A stretch of 7,014 nt of DNA from Actinomycetes bacterium (lineage in GTDB: Bacteria > Actinomycetota > Acidimicrobiia > Acidimicrobiales > Microtrichaceae). Positions 1 to 5,489 of the stretch are shown piece after piece. Made by a program: the position numbers and the translations under genes. Location: positions 1 through 7,014 of the forward strand of contig JAFAFN010000314.1 in assembly GCA_023423475.1 (NCBI GenBank), in the 5' to 3' direction. The notes under the pieces are model-generated. The model searched no databases. It had not been told where the DNA came from and saw only the letters and a list, made by a program, of their open reading frames with translations. The first letter of the stretch is position 1, and every line of letters starts with the position of its first letter.

Positions 1-78
1 CTCGGTGTCGTCCGCCTCGGTCGGCTCGGTCTCGAGGGGCTCGGGAGGGGGACCTGCGGGGGTGGTCGACTCGTTCAT
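1..78 (-). CDS. N-terminal fragment of an unidentified divergent gene (runs off the left edge)
   Basis: Read on the minus strand, an ATG at 78-76 opens 26 uninterrupted codons to the window edge. The peptide starts MNESTTPAGPPPEPLETEPT and continues with a Glu/Asp/Thr-rich stretch. Codon use has the strong G/C third-position bias of the other genes here. The segment is acidic, proline-rich and presumably disordered, with no domain or signal peptide, so the product cannot be named. A purine-rich GGGTGGA lies immediately before the ATG but is too close to be a good ribosome binding site. The gene diverges from the PASTA kinase with about 51 bp between the two preferred starts, so the promoters probably overlap. 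A chance open frame is possible at this length; position and codon use favour a real gene. Confidence 0.5.
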   Translation of the reverse strand, partial: MNESTTPAGPPPEPLETEPTEADDTE

Positions 79-129
79 TCCACCCGTTGGTCTAGCCCGT
101 CCCCGGTGTCGGGGGTAGGCAGCGGTACC
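79..129. promoter_or_regulatory. Short divergent intergenic region upstream of the kinase
   Basis: These 51 bp separate the start of the leftward gene from the preferred kinase start and must hold at least part of both promoters. A GGGGGTAGG run at 111-119, 10 nt before the ATG at 130, is the best ribosome binding site and is why I prefer that start over the upstream GTG at 106. A weak -10-like TAGCCC at 93-98 would instead suit a leaderless transcript starting at the GTG. No good -35 box is visible. The assignment rests on position more than on motif quality. Confidence 0.35.
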
Positions 130-2364
130 ATGTCCCCGATGACCCCCCGACTCTCTGAGGAGACCGGGCGCGTGCTCGGCGGAAGATATCGGTTGGTTGC
201 CCCCATCGGCGTGGGGACCTCCTCCCGCGTCTTCCTCGCAGTCGACACTCAGCTGCGTCGCCAGGTCGCGGTCAAGCTGCTCCACGAGGCACTCGCCGAG
301 GACGAGGCGTTCCTGCGCCGGTTCCGCGCCGAGGCCCGCGCCGCGGGTGCGCTGAGCCACCCGAACATCGTCGCGGTGTTCGACTGGGGAGAGGACCACG
401 CCGAGGGCGGCGTCGTGCCGTACCTGGTCACCGAGTACCTGGGCGGCGGCAGCCTGCGCGACATGCTCGACCGCACACCGACGTTGACCGCGTCCCAGAC
501 GCTGCTGGTCGGACTCGACTCCGCCAGGGCGCTCTCGCACGCGCACCTGCGCGGCCTGGTGCACCGGGACGTCAAGCCCGGCAACCTGCTCTTCGACGAC
601 GAGGGCCGTCTACGGCTCGCCGACTTCGGCCTGGCCCGCGCCCTCGCCGAGGCGTCGTGGACCGAACCCACCGGCACGGCGGTCGGCACCGCCCGGTACG
701 CCTCGCCCGAACAGGCGCTCGGACGGCGACTCGACGGCCGCTCCGACGTCTACTCGCTGGCCCTGGTGCTGGTGGAGTGCATGACGGGCCAGGTGCCCTT
801 CGCCGCCGACACCACCGCTGCGACCCTGGCGCTGCGGACCCAGGGCGACCTCGAGCTCGGCCCCGAGCTCGGTGGTCTCCGGTCCGTGCTCGAGCGCGCC
901 GGCCGACTCGACCCCACCGAACGCCCCGAGGCCGCCGAGTTCGAGATCGCCCTCATGGCGACCGCCGAGGAGTACGAGCGACCCGAGCCGCTGCCGATCG
1001 TCCCGACGCTCGGCGACGGCCAGGAGACCTCCGAGATGCGACTGGTCGACGAGGTCGCTGGTGTGGCGGGCCTCGCTGCTGCCGCGCCCCGCGACCCCGA
1101 GGTCCTGCCGGTGCCGCCTCCCGAGGTGATCGGCGAGGAGCCCGCCGACGAGCTCGTGCTCGACGGAGCTGCCGCCCCGGCGAACGGCTCCGCTGCGGGC
1201 GCCCTGGTCGAGACCGACCCGTCCGAGGCACCCGAGGTCGCCACCTCGCTGCGGGACCCGATCACCGTCGCCCAGGAGCACGAGCTGCTCGCAGGATCGC
1301 GCCCCGCCTCGTTCGGACCGGTCGAGCCCTACGGCGTCGACCCCGCCCCGGTGGTCGCCCCGACGACCGCCCGACAGCAGCGCAAGGCCGACAAGGCCGC
1401 GGCCAAGAGCGAACGCGCCGCGCAGAAGGCATCCGCCCGTGCCGCCCGGCCGATCCGACGCTGGCCCCGCAGGGTCCTGGCCATCCTCACGGTGCTCGCC
1501 CTCATCGGCGGCGCCGCAGCCGGTTGGTGGTTCCTGATCCGCATCCCGGTGCACGACGTGCCCGACTTCTCGGACCTCACCGTCGAACAGGCGACCTCCG
1601 AGGCCGAGCGCCTGGGCTGGGACGTCGACGCCGACACCGTCGACCGTCGCGACGGCACCGAGCCCGGCGACGTGCTCGAACAGGTGCCCGCTGCGGGCAC
1701 CGCCCTGGCCGAGGGCGAGACCGTCATGCTCACCGTGTCGCTCGGCGCCACGCTCGCGGTCGTCCCCGACGTGGTCGGAGCGACCGAGGCCGACGCCCGC
1801 ACCGAGCTCGAATCGCAGGGCTTCGTCGTCGGCGAGGTGACCACGGCACACGACGAGGACCGGGCGAAGGGAGAGGTCGTCACAATGGCGCCCGCTCCGG
1901 GTGCCCCGCCGGTGGACGACAGGGGACAGCTCCCGAAGGGGACCACGGTCGACCTGGTCGTCTCGGACGGCCCGGCCCCGCGGGCGGTGCCGACCGGGCT
2001 GCAGGGCATGACCCGTGCCGAGGCCGAGGCCGCGCTCGCCGCAGTCCAGCTCGAGGCCAGCGTCGACGAGCGGCACAACGAGACGGTGCCCGCGGGCGAC
2101 GTCGTCTCGGTGAGCGACGCCGCGGGCACCGAGCTGCCCCGCGGCGCCTCGGTCACCATCGAGGTCTCGCTCGGCCCGGCCCCGATCGCCATCCCCGACG
2201 TCCGCTACATCACGGGATCGATGGCGGCACAGGAGCTCGAATCCAAGGGATTCGTCGTGGCGGGCATCGAGGGATCACCCTCGGGCATGGTGCTGGCGAC
2301 CGATCCGGTCGCCGGTGAGCTGCACCAACGCGGCACCCCGGTGCGCATCTTCACCCGCTCCTGA
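130..2364 (+). CDS. Transmembrane Ser/Thr protein kinase with four PASTA domains (PknB/Stk1 family)
   Basis: Membrane receptor kinase that should phosphorylate Ser/Thr targets in response to extracellular muropeptide-like ligands; this role comes from the family. Numbering is from the ATG at 130 (744 aa); a GTG at 106 would add 8 residues. The kinase domain (about 20-277) has a glycine loop GVGTSSRV (27-34), VAVK lysine K49, helix-C Glu68, HRDVKPGN (145-152, catalytic Asp147), DFG (165-167) and a GTARYASPEQ activation segment, with Thr178/181/183 as likely autophosphorylation sites. All key residues are intact, so an active kinase is expected. A long Pro/Ala/Glu linker (about 278-414) and a Lys/Arg/Ala-rich stretch (415-448) precede one membrane helix (449-470). 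Four extracellular PASTA repeats follow (about 474-538, 541-612, 616-681, 685-742); the second has a small insertion. Unlike canonical pknB, no pstP, rodA or pbpA is adjacent, so I do not assign pknB or pknL. Confidence 0.95.
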   Translation: MSPMTPRLSEETGRVLGGRYRLVAPIGVGTSSRVFLAVDTQLRRQVAVKLLHEALAEDEAFLRRFRAEARAAGALSHPNIVAVFDWGEDHAEGGVVPYLVTEYLGGGSLRDMLDRTPTLTASQTLLVGLDSARALSHAHLRGLVHRDVKPGNLLFDDEGRLRLADFGLARALAEASWTEPTGTAVGTARYASPEQALGRRLDGRSDVYSLALVLVECMTGQVPFAADTTAATLALRTQGDLELGPELGGLRSVLERAGRLDPTERPEAAEFEIALMATAEEYERPEPLPIVPTLGDGQETSEMRLVDEVAGVAGLAAAAPRDPEVLPVPPPEVIGEEPADELVLDGAAAPANGSAAGALVETDPSEAPEVATSLRDPITVAQEHELLAGSRPASFGPVEPYGVDPAPVVAPTTARQQRKADKAAAKSERAAQKASARAARPIRRWPRRVLAILTVLALIGGAAAGWWFLIRIPVHDVPDFSDLTVEQATSEAERLGWDVDADTVDRRDGTEPGDVLEQVPAAGTALAEGETVMLTVSLGATLAVVPDVVGATEADARTELESQGFVVGEVTTAHDEDRAKGEVVTMAPAPGAPPVDDRGQLPKGTTVDLVVSDGPAPRAVPTGLQGMTRAEAEAALAAVQLEASVDERHNETVPAGDVVSVSDAAGTELPRGASVTIEVSLGPAPIAIPDVRYITGSMAAQELESKGFVVAGIEGSPSGMVLATDPVAGELHQRGTPVRIFTRS

Positions 2365-2375
2365 ACCCCGCTCCG

Positions 2376-2416
2376 GACCGGCGACCGCTGGGCTCTCCGA
2401 CCGGCGACCGCTGGGC
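2376..2416. repeat. Tandem pair of identical 18-bp direct repeats
   Basis: The sequence GACCGGCGACCGCTGGGC occurs at 2376-2393 and again at 2399-2416, identical over 18 bp, with a 23-bp period and a 5-bp spacer (TCTCC). The first copy begins 12 bp after the kinase stop codon. It may be a slippage duplication or a pair of binding sites for a dimeric regulator. I see no inverted symmetry that would make it a terminator. Confidence 0.75.
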
Positions 2417-2465
2417 GCGCGATGATCCACCACTTTGCGTGCGGCACCACCTACGTTGACCCCAT

Positions 2466-2557
2466 CGGGACCGTCGCACCCGTTGGGGTGGTCTGCTGGA
2501 CGTGGTGTTCCCCAGCCGCCGCGATGAGGCGGCCACCCCAACAGGGCGACGGTCCCG
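2466..2557. other. Long imperfect inverted repeat; candidate structured RNA or cruciform element
   Basis: The left arm (2466-2491) and right arm (2533-2557) are reverse complements. The outer 12 bp, CGGGACCGTCGC with GCGACGGTCCCG (2546-2557), are perfect. Then come a bulged A, two C-G pairs and one C-A mismatch. The inner 10 bp, GTTGGGGTGG with CCACCCCAAC (2533-2542), are perfect. That makes 24 pairs with one bulge and one mismatch. The 41-nt interior can form two further hairpins: GCTGG/CCAGC (2495-2499 with 2512-2516) and CGCC/GGCG (2517-2520 region with 2528-2531), giving a Y-shaped fold. A TACGTT at 2452-2457 would, if used as a -10, start transcription at about 2464, at the foot of the stem, but its -35 is poor. 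No T-tract follows. Possible roles are a small RNA, a terminator or insulator after the kinase gene, or a regulator-binding site. The strand is undetermined, and I recognise no known RNA family. Confidence 0.6.
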
Positions 2558-2564
2558 GCCCGAC

Positions 2565-2593
2565 TCGGACGACGTGGAGCGGAGCAGTACGAT
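2565..2593 (+). promoter_or_regulatory. Putative promoter of the MFS transporter (leaderless)
   Basis: TACGAT at 2588-2593 is a good -10 box. A poor TCGGAC at 2565-2570 lies 17 bp upstream as a possible -35. Transcription would begin about 7 nt after the -10, around 2600-2603, on or next to the ATG at 2603. The nearest purine-rich GGAG (2581-2584) is too far from the ATG to be a ribosome binding site, which supports leaderless translation. On this reading the inverted repeat at 2466-2557 lies upstream of the promoter, outside the transporter mRNA. Confidence 0.5.
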
Positions 2594-2602
2594 CCGTGCC
2601 GA

Positions 2603-4108
2603 ATGTCGCGTCCCTCACCGCCACCTGACGACGACGCACCCGAGGAGCTGACCGCCCTCGCGATCGATGCGCCCGGCGTCGACGAAGAGGCGACGGTGCC
2701 GTGGCCGCTGCTCTGGCAGCGCCGCACCGCGCAGCGGGTCCAGGGCAGCGACCGCGGCGCGTGGATCATCACCTGGACGGTGCTCTTCGGGACCTTCTGG
2801 GTCGCCAGCACGATCACGATCCTGGCGGTCAGCCGCCCGCAGATCGCCCAGGACCTGAACGCCTCGGTCGAGAGCCTGGTCTGGCTCATCTCCGGACCGA
2901 CCATCGCCGTCGCACTGACGGGGACCACCGCCGGCAAGCTCGGCGACCTGCACGGACACCGCAAGGTCTTCCTCATCGGCATGAGCGTGTCGGCCGTGTT
3001 CGTGGTCGCCTCCGCGCTCGCCTGGTCCGGCCCGTCGCTCATCGTGTTCCGTGTGCTCGCGGCGACCGCAGGCGCCGCCACCGGCCCGAGCTCGCTCGCC
3101 ATCATCAACGGACTGTTCTCGAAGGAGAACCGCTCGAAGGCACTCGGGTTCTGGTCGCTCGTCGTCGCCGGCGGGCCGGTCGTCGGACTCGTCGTCGGCG
3201 GGCCGTTGGTCGAGAACCTCGGGTGGCGCACGATCTTCTGGGGTCAGGCACCGCTGCTCGCGCTGTCGGTCCTGCTGGCGTGGCTGCTGGTGCCCGAGAC
3301 CGCCCGCCGTCGCGGGGTGCACTTCGACCTCAAGGGGCAGGCCGTGCTCTTCGTCGGCCTCGGGTTGCTGCTCTTCGGCATCGACCGCGTCGCCGCCTGG
3401 GGCCTCGTGAACCCGTGGGTGCTCGGCTCGTTCGTGGCGACCGCCGCGGTGGTCTGGTGGTTCGTGCAGGTCGAGCGACGACAACCCCATCCGCTGATCC
3501 CGCTCGAGTGGTTCCGGCGCAGCGGGTTCGCGGTGCCCGTCGTGGTCTCGTTCTTCATGCAGTTCGGCTACATGGGCGGCTTCACCCTCACCCCGAAGCT
3601 GCTCACCGAGGTCCGTGGTCTCGGCCCCGAGACGATCTCGCTGCTGATGATCCCGCGCCCGCTGACCTTCGCCATCGCCGGCCCGGTCGCCGGCATGCTG
3701 GCGGGACGCATCTCGACCCGTGTCGCCATCGTCTCGGGCATGGCGTCGGTCGCGCTGTCGATGGGGCTGTTCGCGTTCGCCTCGGCCGACCCCGGCACCG
3801 TCGTGGTGCTGCTCGCCCTGACGCTGTCGGGCATCGGCGTCGGCGCCTCGCTGCCCAGGGTGTCCGCCTCGGTCGCGAACTCCGTCGAGGACGTCGACCT
3901 CGGAGTCGCCGGTGCGACCCAGCAGCTCTTCGCCCAGATCGGCACCACGGTCGGGATCAACCTGCTCGAGACGATCCAGGTCGCCGCGGCGGGCACCATG
4001 GCCGTCGCCAGGTCGTACTCGATCGCCTACGGCGTCGGTGCCGCGGTCTCGGTCGTCGGTCTGCTCGTCGCCTTCGGGTTGCGGGAACCTCGCCGCAGCT
4101 CCGCCTGA
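2603..4108 (+). CDS. DHA2-type (14-TM) MFS drug/proton antiporter family transporter
   Basis: Integral membrane transporter of the major facilitator superfamily, probably a proton-driven exporter; the substrate is not deducible. The 501-aa protein has a hydrophilic acidic N-terminus of about 50 residues, then roughly 14 hydrophobic segments starting at residue 54. The motif A loop between TM2 and TM3 is GKLGDLHGHRK (111-121). The motif C-like GGPVVGLVVGGPL (190-202) in TM5 is characteristic of antiporters. Length, helix count and these motifs fit the EmrB/QacA (DHA2) group better than 12-TM families. A charged GIDR (259-262) in the central TM7 region may be functional. No TetR or MarR repressor gene lies beside it. 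The chosen ATG sits 9 nt after a -10 box with no ribosome binding site, so the mRNA is probably leaderless. A strong hairpin follows the stop codon. Confidence 0.92.
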   Translation: MSRPSPPPDDDAPEELTALAIDAPGVDEEATVPWPLLWQRRTAQRVQGSDRGAWIITWTVLFGTFWVASTITILAVSRPQIAQDLNASVESLVWLISGPTIAVALTGTTAGKLGDLHGHRKVFLIGMSVSAVFVVASALAWSGPSLIVFRVLAATAGAATGPSSLAIINGLFSKENRSKALGFWSLVVAGGPVVGLVVGGPLVENLGWRTIFWGQAPLLALSVLLAWLLVPETARRRGVHFDLKGQAVLFVGLGLLLFGIDRVAAWGLVNPWVLGSFVATAAVVWWFVQVERRQPHPLIPLEWFRRSGFAVPVVVSFFMQFGYMGGFTLTPKLLTEVRGLGPETISLLMIPRPLTFAIAGPVAGMLAGRISTRVAIVSGMASVALSMGLFAFASADPGTVVVLLALTLSGIGVGASLPRVSASVANSVEDVDLGVAGATQQLFAQIGTTVGINLLETIQVAAAGTMAVARSYSIAYGVGAAVSVVGLLVAFGLREPRRSSA

Positions 4109-4126
4109 TCCGTCCCCGGACGCGAC

Positions 4127-4158
4127 GCCGCCCCGGTGAGCGGACTCACCGGGGCGGC
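4127..4158. terminator. Perfect 14-bp hairpin between convergent genes (bidirectional terminator)
   Basis: GCCGCCCCGGTGAG (4127-4140) pairs perfectly with CTCACCGGGGCGGC (4145-4158) around the tetraloop CGGA. It starts 18 bp after the transporter stop and ends 22 bp before the stop of the minus-strand SCP2 gene, so it can serve both transcripts. No T-run follows on either strand, as is common for terminator hairpins in high-GC actinobacteria. Confidence 0.85.
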
Positions 4159-4180
4159 ATCGACGAACGTTCAGCGGTGA

Positions 4181-4588
4181 CTACTCCGTGATGGCCTGGA
4201 TGGCCGCGGCCACCTCGGCGGCCTTCGGGTCAGCCGCACCGGTCTGCATGGCCATCAGCTTGGTCATGTCGCCGTCGACCTTGACCTTGCCGGCCATGAA
4301 CGCCTGCATGCCGGCCTGCGGGTTGCCGTCGACGAGGATCGCCTTGGCGGTGTCGTAGTCGAGGGTGACGGTGAGGTCGGGGTTCTCGAGGTGCCCGAAG
4401 TCCATCTCCATCTCGCCGCCGGAGGTGTCCATGTGGGCGTTGATGTCGCCGTCACCGAACGGGACGCCGGTGATCACCTGGTTCATCCGCACCGCGTGGG
4501 CAGGCGCCGGGGCGTCGCCCGAGTGCTGCTCACGGATCGCCCTGGCCTCGGCGACCCACTCCTCGCTCAGGAACTTGTACTTGGGCAT
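4181..4588 (-). CDS. SCP2 sterol-binding domain protein
   Basis: Small (135 aa), soluble protein of the SCP-2 sterol-carrier family, which binds lipids such as fatty acyl chains, acyl-CoAs or sterols in a hydrophobic pocket. It begins MPKYKFLSEEWVAEARAI and has the family layout: an N-terminal helix, a central beta sheet (about 35-90, including the stretch around MEMDFGHLENPDLTVTLDY), and the typical C-terminal signature AFMAGKVKVDGDMTKLM, followed by an alanine-rich helix. The single domain covers the full length, with no signal peptide or fused enzyme, so a carrier or chaperone role is more likely than catalysis. The ATG at 4588 is preceded by a strong GGGGGG ribosome binding site with a 6-nt spacer; longer upstream reading would run through the promoter and operator. 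It is divergent from the esterase/methyltransferase operon and shares its control region. Confidence 0.9.
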   Translation of the reverse strand: MPKYKFLSEEWVAEARAIREQHSGDAPAPAHAVRMNQVITGVPFGDGDINAHMDTSGGEMEMDFGHLENPDLTVTLDYDTAKAILVDGNPQAGMQAFMAGKVKVDGDMTKLMAMQTGAADPKAAEVAAAIQAITE

Positions 4589-4594
4589 CTGACG

Positions 4595-4626
4595 CCCCCC
4601 TTTTCTCGTCGAGCGGGCAGAGCGTA
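4595..4626 (-). promoter_or_regulatory. Promoter -10 and ribosome binding site of the SCP2 gene
   Basis: On the minus strand, TACGCT (4626-4621) is a plausible -10. It would place the transcription start near 4614 and give a leader of about 26 nt. AAAAGGGGGG (4604-4595) follows, 6 nt before the ATG at 4588, and is an excellent Shine-Dalgarno sequence. No convincing -35 is present 16-18 bp upstream. This gene therefore appears to have a leadered mRNA, unlike the transporter and the LAXTG protein. Confidence 0.5.
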
Positions 4627-4655
4627 GTGCGACGCGCCCGCCGATGCCCCGACAA

Positions 4656-4673
4656 CTTGACCGTTCGGTCAAG
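4656..4673. promoter_or_regulatory. 18-bp palindrome, probable TetR-type operator of the divergon
   Basis: CTTGACCG-TT-CGGTCAAG has perfect 8-bp arms around a 2-bp centre. It lies between the divergent SCP2 and hydrolase genes, about 68 bp from one start and 70 bp from the other. Perfect palindromes with CCG..CGG cores are typical operators of TetR-family dimers, several of which control lipid and fatty-acid genes. No regulator gene lies in the window, so the binding protein is unknown. TTGACC on each strand resembles a -35 box, but no -10 box sits at the right spacing on either side. Confidence 0.6.
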
Positions 4674-4714
4674 GACGCCGCCCCGGTCAGGAACGTGCTC
4701 GCGAGCGGTCCGGG

Positions 4715-4737
4715 TACGGTGTTGCCCGGAAAGGGGG
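4715..4737 (+). promoter_or_regulatory. Putative -10 and ribosome binding site of the hydrolase operon
   Basis: TACGGT at 4715-4720 is a plausible -10, placing transcription start near 4727. AAGGGGG at 4731-4737 lies 5 nt before the ATG at 4743 and is a strong ribosome binding site. It fixes the start at 4743 rather than at the in-frame ATG at 4644, which would translate through the operator. The -35 position shows no consensus. Confidence 0.5.
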
Positions 4738-4742
4738 CCCAG

Positions 4743-5489
4743 ATGACCGAGATCCTTCCTGGTGCCGAACCGATGACCGCCGAGGGCAACCGCACCGGCG
4801 TGCTGGTCCTGCACGGCTTCACCGGCAACCCGCAGTCGATGCGCCCGCTCGCCGAGTCCTTCGCCGCCGCGGGGTACACCGTCGAGATGCCGCTGCTGTC
4901 GGGTCACGGCACCAGCGTCGACGACATGCTCGGGACGACCTGGGCCGACTGGTCCGCAGATGCCGAGGCCGCGTACGAGCGCCTGGCGGCGCGTACCGAC
5001 CAGGTCGTGGTCGCCGGGTTGTCGATGGGCGGCTCGCTCACCGTCTGGCTCGCCACGCGCCATCCCGAGATCGCCGGCATCATCTGCGTGAACCCCGCCA
5101 CGCAGGCGGCTGCAGAGGTGCGCGACTTCATCCAGACCCTCGTCGACGACGGTGCCGAGGTCATGGACTCGATCGGCTCCGACGTGGCGGATCCCGCCTC
5201 GCCCGAGCTGGCCTACCCGAAGACCCCGCTGCGCCCGCTGCTGTCGATGTTCGACGCCGCGAACGAGGTGCAGTCCTCGCTGGCGAACATCACCTGCCCG
5301 CTGCTGCTGTTCACCAGCCCCGAGGACCACGTCGTGCCGCCCGCCGACTCCGACTTCCTCGCCGGCGCGGTGTCGGGCCCCGTCGAGCGCGTCAGCTGCG
5401 ACCGCAGCTACCACGTCGCCACCATCGACTACGACAAGGACCTCATCATCGAGCGGTCCCTCGAGTTCGTCGCCCGCGTCACGGCCTGA
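4743..5489 (+). CDS. Alpha/beta hydrolase, Est30-like carboxylesterase / monoacylglycerol lipase type
   Basis: Cytoplasmic serine hydrolase of 248 aa, predicted to cleave carboxylic esters, probably of short or medium acyl chains or monoacylglycerol. It starts MTEILPGAEPMTAEGNRTGV. The oxyanion-hole motif is HGFTG (24-28). The nucleophile elbow GLSMGG (92-97) holds Ser94. The acid is Asp195 in TSPEDHVVPP, and the catalytic His224 lies in SYHVATID. Length and triad spacing closely match the Geobacillus Est30 carboxylesterase (Ser94, Asp193, His223, recalled from the literature), which supports the subfamily call. There is no signal peptide. The stop codon overlaps the methyltransferase start by one base, so the two are co-translated. 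It is divergent from SCP2, consistent with a lipid-ester context; the true substrate is unknown. Confidence 0.9.
   Translation: MTEILPGAEPMTAEGNRTGVLVLHGFTGNPQSMRPLAESFAAAGYTVEMPLLSGHGTSVDDMLGTTWADWSADAEAAYERLAARTDQVVVAGLSMGGSLTVWLATRHPEIAGIICVNPATQAAAEVRDFIQTLVDDGAEVMDSIGSDVADPASPELAYPKTPLRPLLSMFDAANEVQSSLANITCPLLLFTSPEDHVVPPADSDFLAGAVSGPVERVSCDRSYHVATIDYDKDLIIERSLEFVARVTA

Noticed and set aside
81..90. CACCCGTTGG shared with the inverted repeat at 2477-2486
   Set aside because: A 10-mer match is expected by chance several times in a 7-kb GC-rich sequence, and the flanks do not match.
610..2076. Long open frames antisense to the kinase (up to 488 codons), and a 553-codon frame overlapping it on the plus strand
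   Set aside because: They are rich in Arg/Gly/Ala low-complexity translation and show no domain, while the kinase frame has every expected motif. Such frames are normal by-products of GC-rich coding sequence.
2466..2557. tRNA, SRP RNA, 6S RNA or guanidine riboswitch for the inverted-repeat element
   Set aside because: No T-loop or CCA-acceptor layout, no GGAA-type SRP loop, too short for 6S RNA, and no ACGR tetraloop pair. It also appears to lie upstream of the transporter promoter, which does not suit a riboswitch.
2466..2557. Insertion-sequence remnant or MITE
   Set aside because: No flanking target-site duplication is visible and there is no transposase fragment. It stays an alternative only if other copies exist in the genome.
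2422..2628. 68-codon plus-strand frame across the kinase-transporter gap
   Set aside because: It runs through the inverted-repeat element and into the transporter start, has no ribosome binding site, and its Cys/Trp/Pro-rich product resembles no protein.
2701..4191. A 496-codon plus-strand frame overlapping the MFS gene
   Set aside because: Its product is Arg/His/Pro-rich with no membrane segments. The overlapping transporter frame has 14 hydrophobic helices and MFS motifs.
4656..4673. TTGACC in the palindrome as the -35 box of both divergent promoters
   Set aside because: No TA-containing -10 box lies 16-19 bp downstream on either strand.
4644..4742. N-terminal extension of the hydrolase to an upstream in-frame ATG
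   Set aside because: It would translate through the operator palindrome and the ribosome binding site at 4731-4737. The family length (about 247 aa) fits the start at 4743.
4589..4879. N-terminal extension of the SCP2 protein on the minus strand
   Set aside because: It would overlap the divergent hydrolase gene and its promoter. A strong ribosome binding site precedes the ATG at 4588, and the domain starts there.
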